A stretch of 64,000 nt of DNA from Alphaproteobacteria bacterium (GTDB lineage: Bacteria > Pseudomonadota > Alphaproteobacteria > ATCC43930 > CGMCC-115725): NCBI GenBank assembly GCA_030041335.1, contig JASHOB010000071.1, positions 1 to 64,000 on the forward strand, written 5' to 3'. Of the stretch, positions 1 to 8,447 are shown piece by piece; the first letter of the stretch is position 1; every line of letters begins with the position of its first letter. The notes below the pieces were generated by a model. The model did no database searches, was not told the origin of the DNA, and saw only the letters and a list, made by a program, of their open reading frames with translations. The translations under genes were made by a program, and so were the position numbers.

Positions 1-239
1 ATGCCGTTGCCGAAGCCCGGGCCAAGATGGAACAAAGTGCAGGCGGGCTTTTCCGCCATCCGCGCATAGCCGTCTGCAGCACCCGAGACGACGCCCTCGA
101 ATAGCGCCAGCACGCAACGCATCTCGGCGACACGATCGAGCGCCGCAACGAAATGCATCTCCGACGTACCGGGATTGGCAAAGCAGACCTCGACACCGTT
201 TGCGACCAGCGTGCGAACCAGGCTTTCGGCTCCGTCCAT
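1..239 (-). CDS. ThDP-dependent acetolactate synthase-like enzyme, N-terminal part (runs off left edge)
   Basis: Only the first 79 codons are in the window; the ATG is at 239-237 and the frame stays open to base 1. The translation begins [15 protein letters not shown] and continues with [15 protein letters not shown], then [16 protein letters not shown]. This is the N-terminal pyrimidine-binding domain of thiamine diphosphate enzymes of the acetolactate synthase/benzoylformate decarboxylase type; the Glu in LFEGV sits where the family's cofactor-activating Glu lies, just before the conserved GYAR. Such single-gene homologues are common in alphaproteobacteria away from ilvH and often do not make acetolactate, so substrate and reaction are unknown. 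The call as a ThDP enzyme is firm; the precise function is not. Confidence 0.8.
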   Translation of the reverse strand, partial: MDGAESLVRTLVANGVEVCFANPGTSEMHFVAALDRVAEMRCVLALFEGVVSGAADGYARMAEKPACTLFHLGPGFGNG

Positions 240-610
240 CCTCACATCTCCACTCGGGCGCCGGGTAATCGGGACGCTCTACCCGAAGCGTGGCCCAACA
301 TGTTTTTGCACCGCAGTGCGCTCCAAACCATGGGCCTTTGCGCCGCTGACGCAAACCGCAAGGCGCGATCGCGGCGGTCAGCCCGTGGGTGCGGAAGGCC
401 GGCCCGCAAATGTCCTGCCGACGCTGTCTTCACGACCCGCCGGCCTCAAGTCGCCAACGTAGCATCCGCGATCCGGCGCCGGTACCCCGACGCATGGGCC
501 CGCGCCGCCGTCGCTGCGCCTCACCCGCGCAGCGACATTGTGCCAGACCTCACATGATGACGCCTCGAACTCGCTCCGAGTCGGTCAAAAATGGCCTGGT
601 TCGCCGGCGG
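240..610. other. Intergenic region, no gene seen
   Basis: This 371-bp stretch separates the start of the ThDP enzyme from the stop of the binding-protein gene, both on the minus strand. Open frames crossing it have arginine- and proline-rich translations with no recognisable domain and overlap the ThDP gene antisense. It presumably holds the promoter of the ThDP gene and the 3' end of the binding-protein transcript. I see no convincing terminator. Confidence 0.5.
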
Positions 611-1813
611 CTACTGCCCTGTCGGGTTGCCGAGATAGTCCACCATCGGAATCGTCTCGAACTCAACAGTGACATACTGGCCGCCCTGCTTTTCAACACG
701 ACGCATATAGACGTTCTGCACGATCTGGCGTGTTTTGGGGTCGATCCTCACCGGGCCCTTGGGGCTGTCGGCGGTCTGCCACTTGCTCAGAAAGGCGATC
801 CCCTCCTCGCCCGTGAAGCGCCCCTTGGTGGCCTTTACCAGGTCGAAGATGGCCGACATGCCATCCCAGGCATCGGCAGTTTCGAAGTCCGGTCGCTTGC
901 CGTCGGTATAGATTTTTTGGTAGGCGGCAACGAACGCCTTGTTGGCGGGCCGCGGCGAAAACGATGAGTAGACGCCCGAGGTCACCAGGCCAAGCGCCAG
1001 GTCGCCCATATTCACCAGTTCCTCGTCCGGAACCAGATCCTCGGTCGAAACGAACGGAATCTTGGCGGCCGGAAAACCGACATCGGCCGAGGCTTTCAGG
1101 AGTTGTGTGGCCGTCGGACCGGCAGGAACAAAGGTATAGACCACATCGGGATGCGTGTCCTTGATGCGCAAGAGGAACGGCGCGAAATCAGCGACGTTCG
1201 GCGGCGGCGGGAAGGTCACCTGACCAACGATCTTCCCGCCGGCTTCGGTGAAGCCCTTGATGAAGGCATCACGACCCTCTTGGCCGGGCGCATAATCGCT
1301 GACCGCGGTGTAGGCGGTCTTGTAGCCGTGTTTGGCCGCCCATTTCGCCAACGGATAGGCTTGTTGCGTGAGCGTGAAGGAGGTGCGGATGGCATAAGGG
1401 TGCCGCGTCACTGGAATTGCCGCGGCGTTGGTATCGACGAACGGTACCTTCGCCTGGCTCGCCACCGGCGCCACCGCCATGGCATTCGGCGACCAGACGG
1501 TTCCGATCAACAATTGAACATGGTCGCGGACAATCAGCTCGGATGCCAGGCGCTTTGCCACATCGGGCTTTGCCCCGGTGTCGTCGCGTCGGATCAATTG
1601 GATCGTGACGCCGGGCGGAAGATCCTTCTGGTGTGTTTGATAGTAGGCCTGCAGGCCGCGCTCCATCATGTCGCCCTGGGCGACGTTCGGGCCGGAATAG
1701 GTGTTGATGACGCCGACCTTGACCACGGTCTGGGCATCGGCGGTCGATAGCGCTGCGGCGGCCAATACCGAAGCGACGGCGCAAGCCGACAGAACAATCG
1801 AACGGTGCTTCAT
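611..1813 (-). CDS. ABC transporter substrate-binding protein, Leu/Ile/Val-binding family
   Basis: A 400-residue periplasmic binding protein of the type that delivers branched-chain amino acids or aromatic/organic acids to Liv-type ABC importers. The chosen ATG at 1813 gives a clean signal peptide (MKHRSIVLSACAVASVLAAA, then ALSTADA) and is preceded by GGGAG; an upstream in-frame start would add an Arg-rich tail of 36 residues. The mature part begins VVKVGVINTYSGPNVAQGD, typical of the Peripla_BP_6 fold, and IRRDDTGAKPDVAKRLASEL matches the family's lobe-1 pattern. No permease or ATPase gene is beside it, so it is an orphan here. The ligand cannot be read from the sequence; alphaproteobacteria keep many such orphans near catabolic genes. 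Confidence 0.9.
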   Translation of the reverse strand: MKHRSIVLSACAVASVLAAAALSTADAQTVVKVGVINTYSGPNVAQGDMMERGLQAYYQTHQKDLPPGVTIQLIRRDDTGAKPDVAKRLASELIVRDHVQLLIGTVWSPNAMAVAPVASQAKVPFVDTNAAAIPVTRHPYAIRTSFTLTQQAYPLAKWAAKHGYKTAYTAVSDYAPGQEGRDAFIKGFTEAGGKIVGQVTFPPPPNVADFAPFLLRIKDTHPDVVYTFVPAGPTATQLLKASADVGFPAAKIPFVSTEDLVPDEELVNMGDLALGLVTSGVYSSFSPRPANKAFVAAYQKIYTDGKRPDFETADAWDGMSAIFDLVKATKGRFTGEEGIAFLSKWQTADSPKGPVRIDPKTRQIVQNVYMRRVEKQGGQYVTVEFETIPMVDYLGNPTGQ

Positions 1814-1956
1814 TCTTTGCTCCCTGAAGCCGGACCAGTCGCAATGACCGGATCGACGGCACGTTGCTCTTGTTTCCGGGAGCCAATATAGGGGGCGGCA
1901 CCTCCGAGAGGCAATGCGCAAGGCGCTAGGCTCGGCGCCGGGCCGCGCGTAAATCG

Positions 1957-3684
1957 TTACTTGGCGGCGCCCGCGACTTGCTCGTCCGCTGTCGCGACAG
2001 CGGGCGGCAAGGCAATCGAAGGCGCCGCATTCGGCGACAGCGAGACCAGGTTCTTAGTCGGAACGCGAAGGCCGAAAATGCTGAGCGCACGATACGCCGC
2101 GACGTAGACCTTGCCGTTGGCGACGACGGGCATGACGTTGGCGGTGCCGTCGAAATTGGGCCAGGTGCCTGCGGGCTCCGAGAAGAGCCGGGTCGCATTG
2201 GTGGCATCGTAGGCGTGAAGGGTGACATTGCGCGGGCCGTCGTTAGGCGGATGGCTCACCGCCCAAATGATCGTATTGTCCGTGCCATTCGACGAAATCA
2301 TCGTCATAAAGCCGGGAAACTGGCCGCTGTTGAGCGGATGAGAGGTGACCTCGCGCTCGAGCCGCACGGTCGTCGCCGAAGCGACGACCTTCCAGACCAT
2401 GATATTGACGCCGCCGCTGGTGACAACGCGCGGCGTGCCGTCGCGACCGACAAAATAGGACTGCACGCAAAAACATCCGCCGATCGCGTACTTGCCAACC
2501 ACTTTGTCCGCACCGTTCGCGCTAAAGCCACCCAAATGGTCGCGGTCGAGAAGATAGAGCATGCCGTCCTTGCCGGCCGCCGTGGCGAGATGTGGCAGCG
2601 GCCCGTCCTGGTCGGGCAGCAACATGATACCGCCTGCACCAAAATCGAGATCAGCAGCATCGAGCTCGTCGCGATTCTGCGGCGTGAAATATTCCGACAC
2701 GAGCCGCAGATCGCCCGAAACGGCGGCAACGCTCTCGCTCATCTCGCGCTCGCCGGCGGGGGCGCCGTTGGGAACTTCGATCTTGTTGCCCGTCACCATG
2801 TAAAGCCGCCCGGTGGTGTCCGAGGCTGGCGCCGAACCGGACATCCAGATCGAAGACAGGAACCAGGCCAGCGCGCCGGCTGCCTTGCGATCAACAAAGG
2901 GATGCGAGGGCAGCGGTTTCAGCGTGTCCTGCTGCCAGCCCATCACCCAGCCGCGCGAAGCGCTGGTCTTCAGGTCACAGAAGCTGGCAAAGGCGGCATA
3001 GACATTGCCGTTCGCCAACGCGAGCCCGGCGCGTTGCCGATTGACGCGGGCGTCAAAGCGCACCGGATCGCTCTGCGACGCATTGACGACGCTCTTGATC
3101 ACGCGCGAAGCGATGCGGTCCTGAAGGTTGCGCAGGCTCAGCGCATGGATCCGGTAGGTCGGCGTCCCGTTCTCGAGCGTGTAGGAGACCAGGTACATGG
3201 TCTCGTGCGCGAGGTCGATGGCCGGCGTCGACGCGATGCCGATGGTCTGGCCGTTGTTCAGGCAGCCGCCCGGCAGCATCGAGCGCGGCACGGCCGGTCC
3301 GAGATTGACATGCAGCAGCTGTTCGCCCGACGAGGGGTCGAAGGCATAGACGCTGTTCGCCTCGGTGACGACGTAGACGACATCGGAAATGCTGGAGCGC
3401 CCATCAATCGGCTGGTCGCTGACCACCAGCGGCTGGGCGTCGACCTGATCGTCGAGATCGATCGAGCGCAACAGGCCGAATGACCGGCTGGCGACCTGCT
3501 GGGGCGTGAGCTGCGTCTCGGTGCTGTTCCAGCCCGTGCGCATGGCGTCGCCGTGATAGGTGGTGACATCGGTGCCGGCGCCGGCCGCCGCGGGGATGAA
3601 CGCCGCCACCAGCGCGACGGCCAGGCTGCGCAGGGCGGTGTTACACAATGTCGCTGTTCCCCACTTCACGTGCCGTCGATCCAT
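1957..3684 (-). CDS. Exported PQQ-like beta-propeller repeat protein
   Basis: About 575 residues. After a hydrophobic signal segment (LRSLAVALVAAFIPAAAGAG) the protein starts DVTTYHGDAMRTGWNSTE and shows repeated blade-like segments with VYVVTEANSVYAFDPSSG, GKDGMLYLLDRD and ANGKVYVAAYRALSIFG, which is the WD/PQQ-type propeller pattern seen in BamB-like and quinoprotein-like proteins. I do not see the vicinal Cys pair and catalytic Asp arrangement of true methanol dehydrogenases, so a structural or binding role is as likely as a dehydrogenase role. The start is uncertain: ATG at 3684 or 3690, or GTG at 3669; none has a strong ribosome-binding site. It lies downstream of and in the same direction as the Rieske oxygenase gene. 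Confidence 0.75.
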   Translation of the reverse strand: MDRRHVKWGTATLCNTALRSLAVALVAAFIPAAAGAGTDVTTYHGDAMRTGWNSTETQLTPQQVASRSFGLLRSIDLDDQVDAQPLVVSDQPIDGRSSISDVVYVVTEANSVYAFDPSSGEQLLHVNLGPAVPRSMLPGGCLNNGQTIGIASTPAIDLAHETMYLVSYTLENGTPTYRIHALSLRNLQDRIASRVIKSVVNASQSDPVRFDARVNRQRAGLALANGNVYAAFASFCDLKTSASRGWVMGWQQDTLKPLPSHPFVDRKAAGALAWFLSSIWMSGSAPASDTTGRLYMVTGNKIEVPNGAPAGEREMSESVAAVSGDLRLVSEYFTPQNRDELDAADLDFGAGGIMLLPDQDGPLPHLATAAGKDGMLYLLDRDHLGGFSANGADKVVGKYAIGGCFCVQSYFVGRDGTPRVVTSGGVNIMVWKVVASATTVRLEREVTSHPLNSGQFPGFMTMISSNGTDNTIIWAVSHPPNDGPRNVTLHAYDATNATRLFSEPAGTWPNFDGTANVMPVVANGKVYVAAYRALSIFGLRVPTKNLVSLSPNAAPSIALPPAVATADEQVAGAAK

Positions 3685-3690
3685 TGGCAT

Positions 3691-4208
3691 GGCTGTCCAC
3701 AACCGAATTACGCGAAACGCTCGGCCGCCATCCCCAATCGACCGAAAAACGTGATGCGCCCGGCCCGGAACAAGCCTGCCATGCAAACCCAATGCCTGAG
3801 GGCGCAGCGGCCCGCCATTCTTTCGGCGGTGCCAATTCTACAACGGGTGAGGAGCCGCTTTGCTTCCCCAAGATCGCGGAGAAAAGGCGCGGGCACCACT
3901 GGCAGGACCTATCCATCCTAGCGCGAGACGATGCGCCCTAGGGTTGCAACGCCGATTCGCACTTCCTAGACTCTTTCGCCTCTGTGCAACAATTGCCCAA
4001 AAGGCCCACAATGCTCGACCAAAGTTGCCGCGAATTTTGCCTCGTTTCGCGGGTCGGGATCGATCAACTTATCGTGTTGCGCCACAGCGTCGTCTCTTGC
4101 GCGGCCGGCACTTCCGCCGGTTCGGCCAGCAATTCCGCCGAGTCGCTTGTGATCGGGCACGCACAAACCCTCCCGTCGCGAGGCGAGGGTTTGCGTTGAA
4201 CGTCGGCG
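3691..4208. other. Intergenic region, no gene seen
   Basis: About 520 bp between the start of the propeller gene and the stop of the Rieske oxygenase gene. Several short frames cross it on both strands, but their translations are low-complexity (Arg/Pro/Ala/Ser) and match no family I know. It presumably contains the propeller gene's promoter. Confidence 0.5.
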
Positions 4209-5549
4209 CTATTGAAGGATCAACGGCACTTCGGCGCCAACCGGGGCGCCCGAATCGACATCGCGGGAACCCGCGCTCAAGGAGCGCCAATCGGCGTCGA
4301 CCGAAAAGATGTGCGAGGCCGAGCGCACCCGGTCGAGCTTCACATTGTCGACATTGGCCGGGACCGCTTTCCGGTCGCGCAGCGCCACCACTGCTTCGAG
4401 CAGCTGGCGCCGGACCAGCGCCACCTGCGCGTCCGAGGAGCCGAGATGCTCCTTGGTGCGATCGTATAACGGCTCGCCGTCGGCGCTGCACATCAGCTCG
4501 GTCATGGCGCGGTCCTGCAGATTGCCAATGAAGGGAATGCCGTTGAACATGGTCTTTTTTTCCTCTTGCAGATCGCGCATGTAATCGTTGCGCTTGTTGG
4601 CCTTGGTGAGGAAGTAGCTCCGCGGGTCTTCGGTGCGGGGGACGAAGCCGCCGAGCTCCTCGAAGCCGAGGACGCGATTCTCCTCCGGCGTGATCTTGCG
4701 CAGCGGGTGAGCGCGGTGCGAAATCAGCATGGCGTAATGATCGTCGAGCGGCACGAACGAGCGCAAATTGACGGTGCCGTCCCCGGTCGTGATCATGGTG
4801 TGGAACGGGAAAATGAACTGGTTGATGCGATGCCAGTCCTCATTGTTCCGGTAGCGGCGCTTTGCGGTGTAGTAAGCGCCGTATTCGGTCGGTTGCACAT
4901 CCAAGAGCGGGGGATCGGGATCGGGCGACCAGAAGCCGCGAATACCGTATTGCGGCTTTGGACTGTCCTCTTTCAGCCGGCTGTGCAGGAAATTGAGGTG
5001 GGCCGAATCGAGATCGCCTTCCAGATTCTGCAGCCAGTTGGCTTCTTCCATCATGATCGACGGCTCGCCGACATTGTCGTTGGGCAGCGTGTTGATCTCA
5101 AACGCCGGAAACGGCGGTGGCTCCTTGCGCGGCCCCATATAGATCCACACCATCTTGTTGACATCGCGGCACGGAAAGGCGCGGGCCTTGATCGAACTCT
5201 GGAAGCGCATGCGGCGCTCCATGGGCTCCGTCGGGGCGTCGACGCAATTGCCCTCGAGATCGAATTTCCAGCCGTGATAGGCGCAGCGAAGGCCGCAATC
5301 CTCGTTGCGCCCGAAATAGAGGCTAGCGCCGCGGTGCGGGCAGGCTTCGGCGATGGCACCCATGCGTCCCTTCGTGTCGCGGTACATGACGATGTTCTCG
5401 CCGAGCAGGCGCATGCGCTTGGGCGGGCTGTCGGGGCCGGGGAACTCGTTCGACGGCAGCGCCGGGATCCAGAATTCGCGCATCAGCGCGCCCATCGGGG
5501 TTCCCGGTCCGACGCGGCACAACAGTTCATTATTCTCGCGAGATAGCAC
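4209..5549 (-). CDS. Rieske-type aromatic ring oxygenase, alpha subunit (phthalate-dioxygenase-like)
   Basis: A 446-residue terminal oxygenase component. The Rieske [2Fe-2S] ligands are C70-P-H72 and C89-A-Y-H92, and the mononuclear iron site is D181-x2-H184-x4-H189 (DLDSAHLNFLH), so both metal centres look intact. Length and the sequence NELLCRVGPGTPMG at the N-terminus fit the phthalate 4,5-dioxygenase/vanillate O-demethylase branch. The start is a GTG at 5549: GGAGGA lies a few bases upstream, whereas earlier in-frame starts have none and add unrelated residues. No ferredoxin or reductase gene is adjacent, so electrons must come from elsewhere. It is divergent from the molybdenum hydroxylase genes that begin at 5740. 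Substrate unknown; ring hydroxylation or O-demethylation of an aromatic acid is the inference. Confidence 0.9.
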   Translation of the reverse strand: MLSRENNELLCRVGPGTPMGALMREFWIPALPSNEFPGPDSPPKRMRLLGENIVMYRDTKGRMGAIAEACPHRGASLYFGRNEDCGLRCAYHGWKFDLEGNCVDAPTEPMERRMRFQSSIKARAFPCRDVNKMVWIYMGPRKEPPPFPAFEINTLPNDNVGEPSIMMEEANWLQNLEGDLDSAHLNFLHSRLKEDSPKPQYGIRGFWSPDPDPPLLDVQPTEYGAYYTAKRRYRNNEDWHRINQFIFPFHTMITTGDGTVNLRSFVPLDDHYAMLISHRAHPLRKITPEENRVLGFEELGGFVPRTEDPRSYFLTKANKRNDYMRDLQEEKKTMFNGIPFIGNLQDRAMTELMCSADGEPLYDRTKEHLGSSDAQVALVRRQLLEAVVALRDRKAVPANVDNVKLDRVRSASHIFSVDADWRSLSAGSRDVDSGAPVGAEVPLILQ

Positions 5550-5739
5550 GGGGGGCTTCCTCCAAGGATGGTTGTTGCCACCATTAAGCCAAGGGACAAA
5601 GCGAGGCGCTAGCGGCAATTTCGCAGGACGGAAATGCCGCCCTGCTGCATTCCAGACCGCCATCCGGTGCAACTGTCATCCACCGGGCGCTTGTGCTAGC
5701 CTCGAGTGAGCTTGGCAATCGGGCTTTTGGAGCACCGCG

Positions 5740-6195
5740 ATGATTTCCCTCACCGTCAACGGTAAATCCTATCAGTTCGATCTTGAACCGGAGACCCCAT
5801 TGCTCTGGGTTTTGCGCGACGAGATCGGTCTTACCGGTACCAAATACGGCTGCGGCATTGCCGAATGCGGGGCTTGCACGGTCGAGATCGATGGCCGCGC
5901 CATGCGCTCCTGCTCGGCGCCGATCGGGGCACTGGACGGCGCCCACGTCGTCACCATCGAGGGCCTGTCGCCAGACGCGTCGCATCCGGTGCAGAAGGCC
6001 TGGATCGAGGAGGACGTCCCGCAATGCGGCTATTGCCAGTCGGGCCAGATCATGGCGGTGGCGGCGTTTCTCAAGAACAACCCCAATCCGACCGACGACG
6101 AGATCAATGCCAACATCACCAACATCTGCCGCTGCGGTACCTATGAGCGGCTGCGCCGCGGCATCCATCGCGCCGCCGCGCTGATGAAGGCGTAA
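5740..6195 (+). CDS. iorA: (2Fe-2S) subunit of a molybdenum hydroxylase, isoquinoline 1-oxidoreductase alpha type
   Basis: A 151-residue two-cluster ferredoxin subunit. Cys38, Cys43, Cys46 and Cys58 (CGIAECGAC plus a later Cys) bind the plant-type cluster, and Cys96, Cys99, Cys130 and Cys132 (CGYC, CRC) bind the second cluster in the helical domain. Length and order match IorA and related small subunits that pass electrons from a molybdopterin subunit to an external acceptor. It has no signal peptide, while its partners carry Tat signals, so it would be exported by riding with them. The next gene begins 13 bp downstream after AAGGAGGACC. Symbol by family similarity; the true substrate may be an aldehyde or another N-heterocycle rather than isoquinoline. 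Confidence 0.9.
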   Translation: MISLTVNGKSYQFDLEPETPLLWVLRDEIGLTGTKYGCGIAECGACTVEIDGRAMRSCSAPIGALDGAHVVTIEGLSPDASHPVQKAWIEEDVPQCGYCQSGQIMAVAAFLKNNPNPTDDEINANITNICRCGTYERLRRGIHRAAALMKA

Positions 6196-6208
6196 GGAGG
6201 ACCGCATC

Positions 6209-8407
6209 ATGGACGGCAGCATTGGTTCTCTGACGCGGCGCAAATTCCTCGTCACCGGCATGACCGCAAGCGGCGGCCTCGCCGTCGGCATCAGCGCCCT
6301 GCCACGCCTCGCCGGCGCCGCGACCGTGTCGGCGACGCCGTGGGACGATGACGGCACCGCCGCCAACGAACTCGACGCCTGGATCGCGATCGATCCTGAC
6401 GATTCGGTGCTGATACGCTATCAGCGCTCGGAAATGGGCCAAGGCAGCATGACGGCGCTGATCATGTGCGTCGCCGAGGAGCTGCAATGCGACTGGTCGA
6501 AGGTCAGGACTGAATACGCGTCGGCCAACCGCAGCATCCGCGAGCACAATGTCTACGGCGACCAGGCCTCGGTCGGCAGCCGCACGGTGCGCGAATCCCA
6601 TTTGTTGATGCAGCGGATCGGCGCCAATGCGCGCGAGCGGCTGATTCAGGCCGCGGCGGCGCGCTGGCAGGTGCCGACGGGCGAATGCGCGGCAGCGAAC
6701 AGCGTCGTCACCCACCAACCCTCGGGCAAGCAACTGCGCTTCGGCGAGCTCGTCGGCGATGCCGCCAAACTCAAGCTCAACCACGAGCCGGCGATCAAGG
6801 AGCCGCCGCAATACACGCTGATCGGCCAGCCGACGAAGCGCGTCGACGTGCCGCTCAAGGTTAATGGCACCGCGATTTACGGCATCGACATCAAGGTCCC
6901 GGGCATGCTCTTTGCGGCGATCGAGAGTTGCCCGGTGCCGACCGGCAAGCTCGCCTCGGTTGACGAAAGCCCGGTGCAAGGCATGCGCGGCGTCGTCAAG
7001 GTGGTGAAGCTGCCGGACGCGGTCGCGGTGGTTGCCGACCGCTATTGGCGCGCCAAGCAGGCGCTCGCCAAGCTAGAGCCGGAATGGAGCACCGGCGCGC
7101 TCGCGACAACCGACAGTGCGCAGTTCAGCAGCACCTATCGTGCGGTCGTCGAGACACCAGGCGCGGTCGCGCGCAACAACGGCGATACCGGCCAGGCGAT
7201 CGCCGGCGCCGCCACCAAGCTCGACGCGGTCTATGAAGTGCCCTATCTCGCGCACGCCACGATGGAGCCGCTCAACGCGACGGCCTATTGGCAGGCGGAC
7301 CGGCTCGATATCTGGGTCGGCACCCAGATGGCCAACAACACGCTGAAGGGATTGGCCGGCATCCTCAAGCTCAAGCCCGAGCAGGTGCATGTTCACAACG
7401 CCTTCCTCGGTGGCGGCTTCGGCCGGCGTGGCGGTATTGACGAGGGGCTGCAAGCCGCGTTCGTTTCGCGAGCCGTCGGCAAGCCGGTAAAGCTGGTCTG
7501 GTCGCGCGAGCAGGATATGCGCCACGACCGCTACCGCCCTATGGCCGTTATCAAACTGCAGGCCGGTCTCGATGCCGGCGGCAAGCCAGTGGCCCTGTTC
7601 GCACGCACCGCGGTCGGCTCCCTGTTCCGCGGTATGGGCCTGGGCAAGATGGTCAAGAACGGCGTCGAGCCGATGGCGATCGACGCGCTCGCCACCAATC
7701 CCTACGACATCGCCAATCAGCGCATCGAAGTGCATCTCAAGGACACGCACATCCCGGTGAGCTTCTGGCGCTCGGTTGGTGCATCCCAGAACGCCTTTTT
7801 CCTCGAAAGCTTCATCGACGAGATGGCGCATGCCGCCGGCAAGGACCCAGTCGCCTTCCGCCGCGCCATGCTCGGTCACCGGCCGGATTGGATGAAGGTG
7901 CTCGACACGCTCGCCGAGAAAAGCAATTGGGGCACGCCGATGGCGCCGGGCAAGGGCCGCGGTATCGGCATCACCGAGTGTTTCGGCAGCGTCGTCGGCT
8001 GCGTCGCCGAGATCGACCTCACACCGCAAGGCAAGCTCAAGGTCGAGCGCGTGGTCTATGCGATCGATTGCGGTCACGCGGTCAACCCGCTGACCGTCGC
8101 CGAGCAGTTGGAAGGCGGTACCATCTTCGGTCTGACCGCGGCGCTCTTCGGCAAGATCAGCGTTAAGAACGGTGCCATCGAGCAGGGCAATTTCGACAGC
8201 TACCAGATGGTGCGTCTCGCCCAGGCACCGCGCACCGAGGTGCATCTCGCGCTCACCGGCGGGAAGAAATGGGGCGGCGTCGGCGAGCCGGGCACCGCGC
8301 CGATCGCGCCCGCTGTCGCTAACGCGATCTTCGCGGTAACCGGCAAGCGCATTCGCCGTCTGCCGCTCATGGATCAAGATCTCACGACGCGCACCGCAAG
8401 CCTGTAG
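6209..8407 (+). CDS. iorB: Molybdopterin-binding subunit of a molybdenum hydroxylase, first tandem copy
   Basis: A 732-residue large subunit of the xanthine oxidase family, in the IorB/aldehyde-dehydrogenase branch that lacks a FAD subunit. It opens with a Tat signal ([10 protein letters not shown], then a hydrophobic stretch ending PRLAGA), so the folded enzyme should reach the periplasm. [10 protein letters not shown] and the motif [12 protein letters not shown] are cofactor-binding sequences of the family, and Glu693 in [10 protein letters not shown] is the expected catalytic base. The gene follows the 2Fe-2S subunit at once and is followed by a close paralogue 40 bp downstream. Islands in its first third are nearly identical in DNA to the paralogue, while the rest has diverged. 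Confidence 0.9.
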   Translation: MDGSIGSLTRRKFLVTGMTASGGLAVGISALPRLAGAATVSATPWDDDGTAANELDAWIAIDPDDSVLIRYQRSEMGQGSMTALIMCVAEELQCDWSKVRTEYASANRSIREHNVYGDQASVGSRTVRESHLLMQRIGANARERLIQAAAARWQVPTGECAAANSVVTHQPSGKQLRFGELVGDAAKLKLNHEPAIKEPPQYTLIGQPTKRVDVPLKVNGTAIYGIDIKVPGMLFAAIESCPVPTGKLASVDESPVQGMRGVVKVVKLPDAVAVVADRYWRAKQALAKLEPEWSTGALATTDSAQFSSTYRAVVETPGAVARNNGDTGQAIAGAATKLDAVYEVPYLAHATMEPLNATAYWQADRLDIWVGTQMANNTLKGLAGILKLKPEQVHVHNAFLGGGFGRRGGIDEGLQAAFVSRAVGKPVKLVWSREQDMRHDRYRPMAVIKLQAGLDAGGKPVALFARTAVGSLFRGMGLGKMVKNGVEPMAIDALATNPYDIANQRIEVHLKDTHIPVSFWRSVGASQNAFFLESFIDEMAHAAGKDPVAFRRAMLGHRPDWMKVLDTLAEKSNWGTPMAPGKGRGIGITECFGSVVGCVAEIDLTPQGKLKVERVVYAIDCGHAVNPLTVAEQLEGGTIFGLTAALFGKISVKNGAIEQGNFDSYQMVRLAQAPRTEVHLALTGGKKWGGVGEPGTAPIAPAVANAIFAVTGKRIRRLPLMDQDLTTRTASL
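6431..6876 (+). repeat. High-identity tract shared with the second molybdopterin subunit gene (copy 1)
   Basis: Bases 6431-6519 differ from 8661-8749 at one position by my count, and 6631-6876 differ from 8861-9106 at only three positions in 246. Between and beyond these islands the two genes differ far more often, including many silent changes. The constant offset of 2230 bp shows a direct repeat without indels in this part. Confidence 0.8.
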
Positions 8408-8447
8408 CACAGACCGCAGGGGGAGGGATTGCCGTGAGGAGGCAGCC

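Noticed and set aside
1978-3483. 501-codon plus-strand frame opposite the propeller gene
   Set aside because: Shadow of the propeller gene; Arg/Val/Asp-rich translation with no domain.
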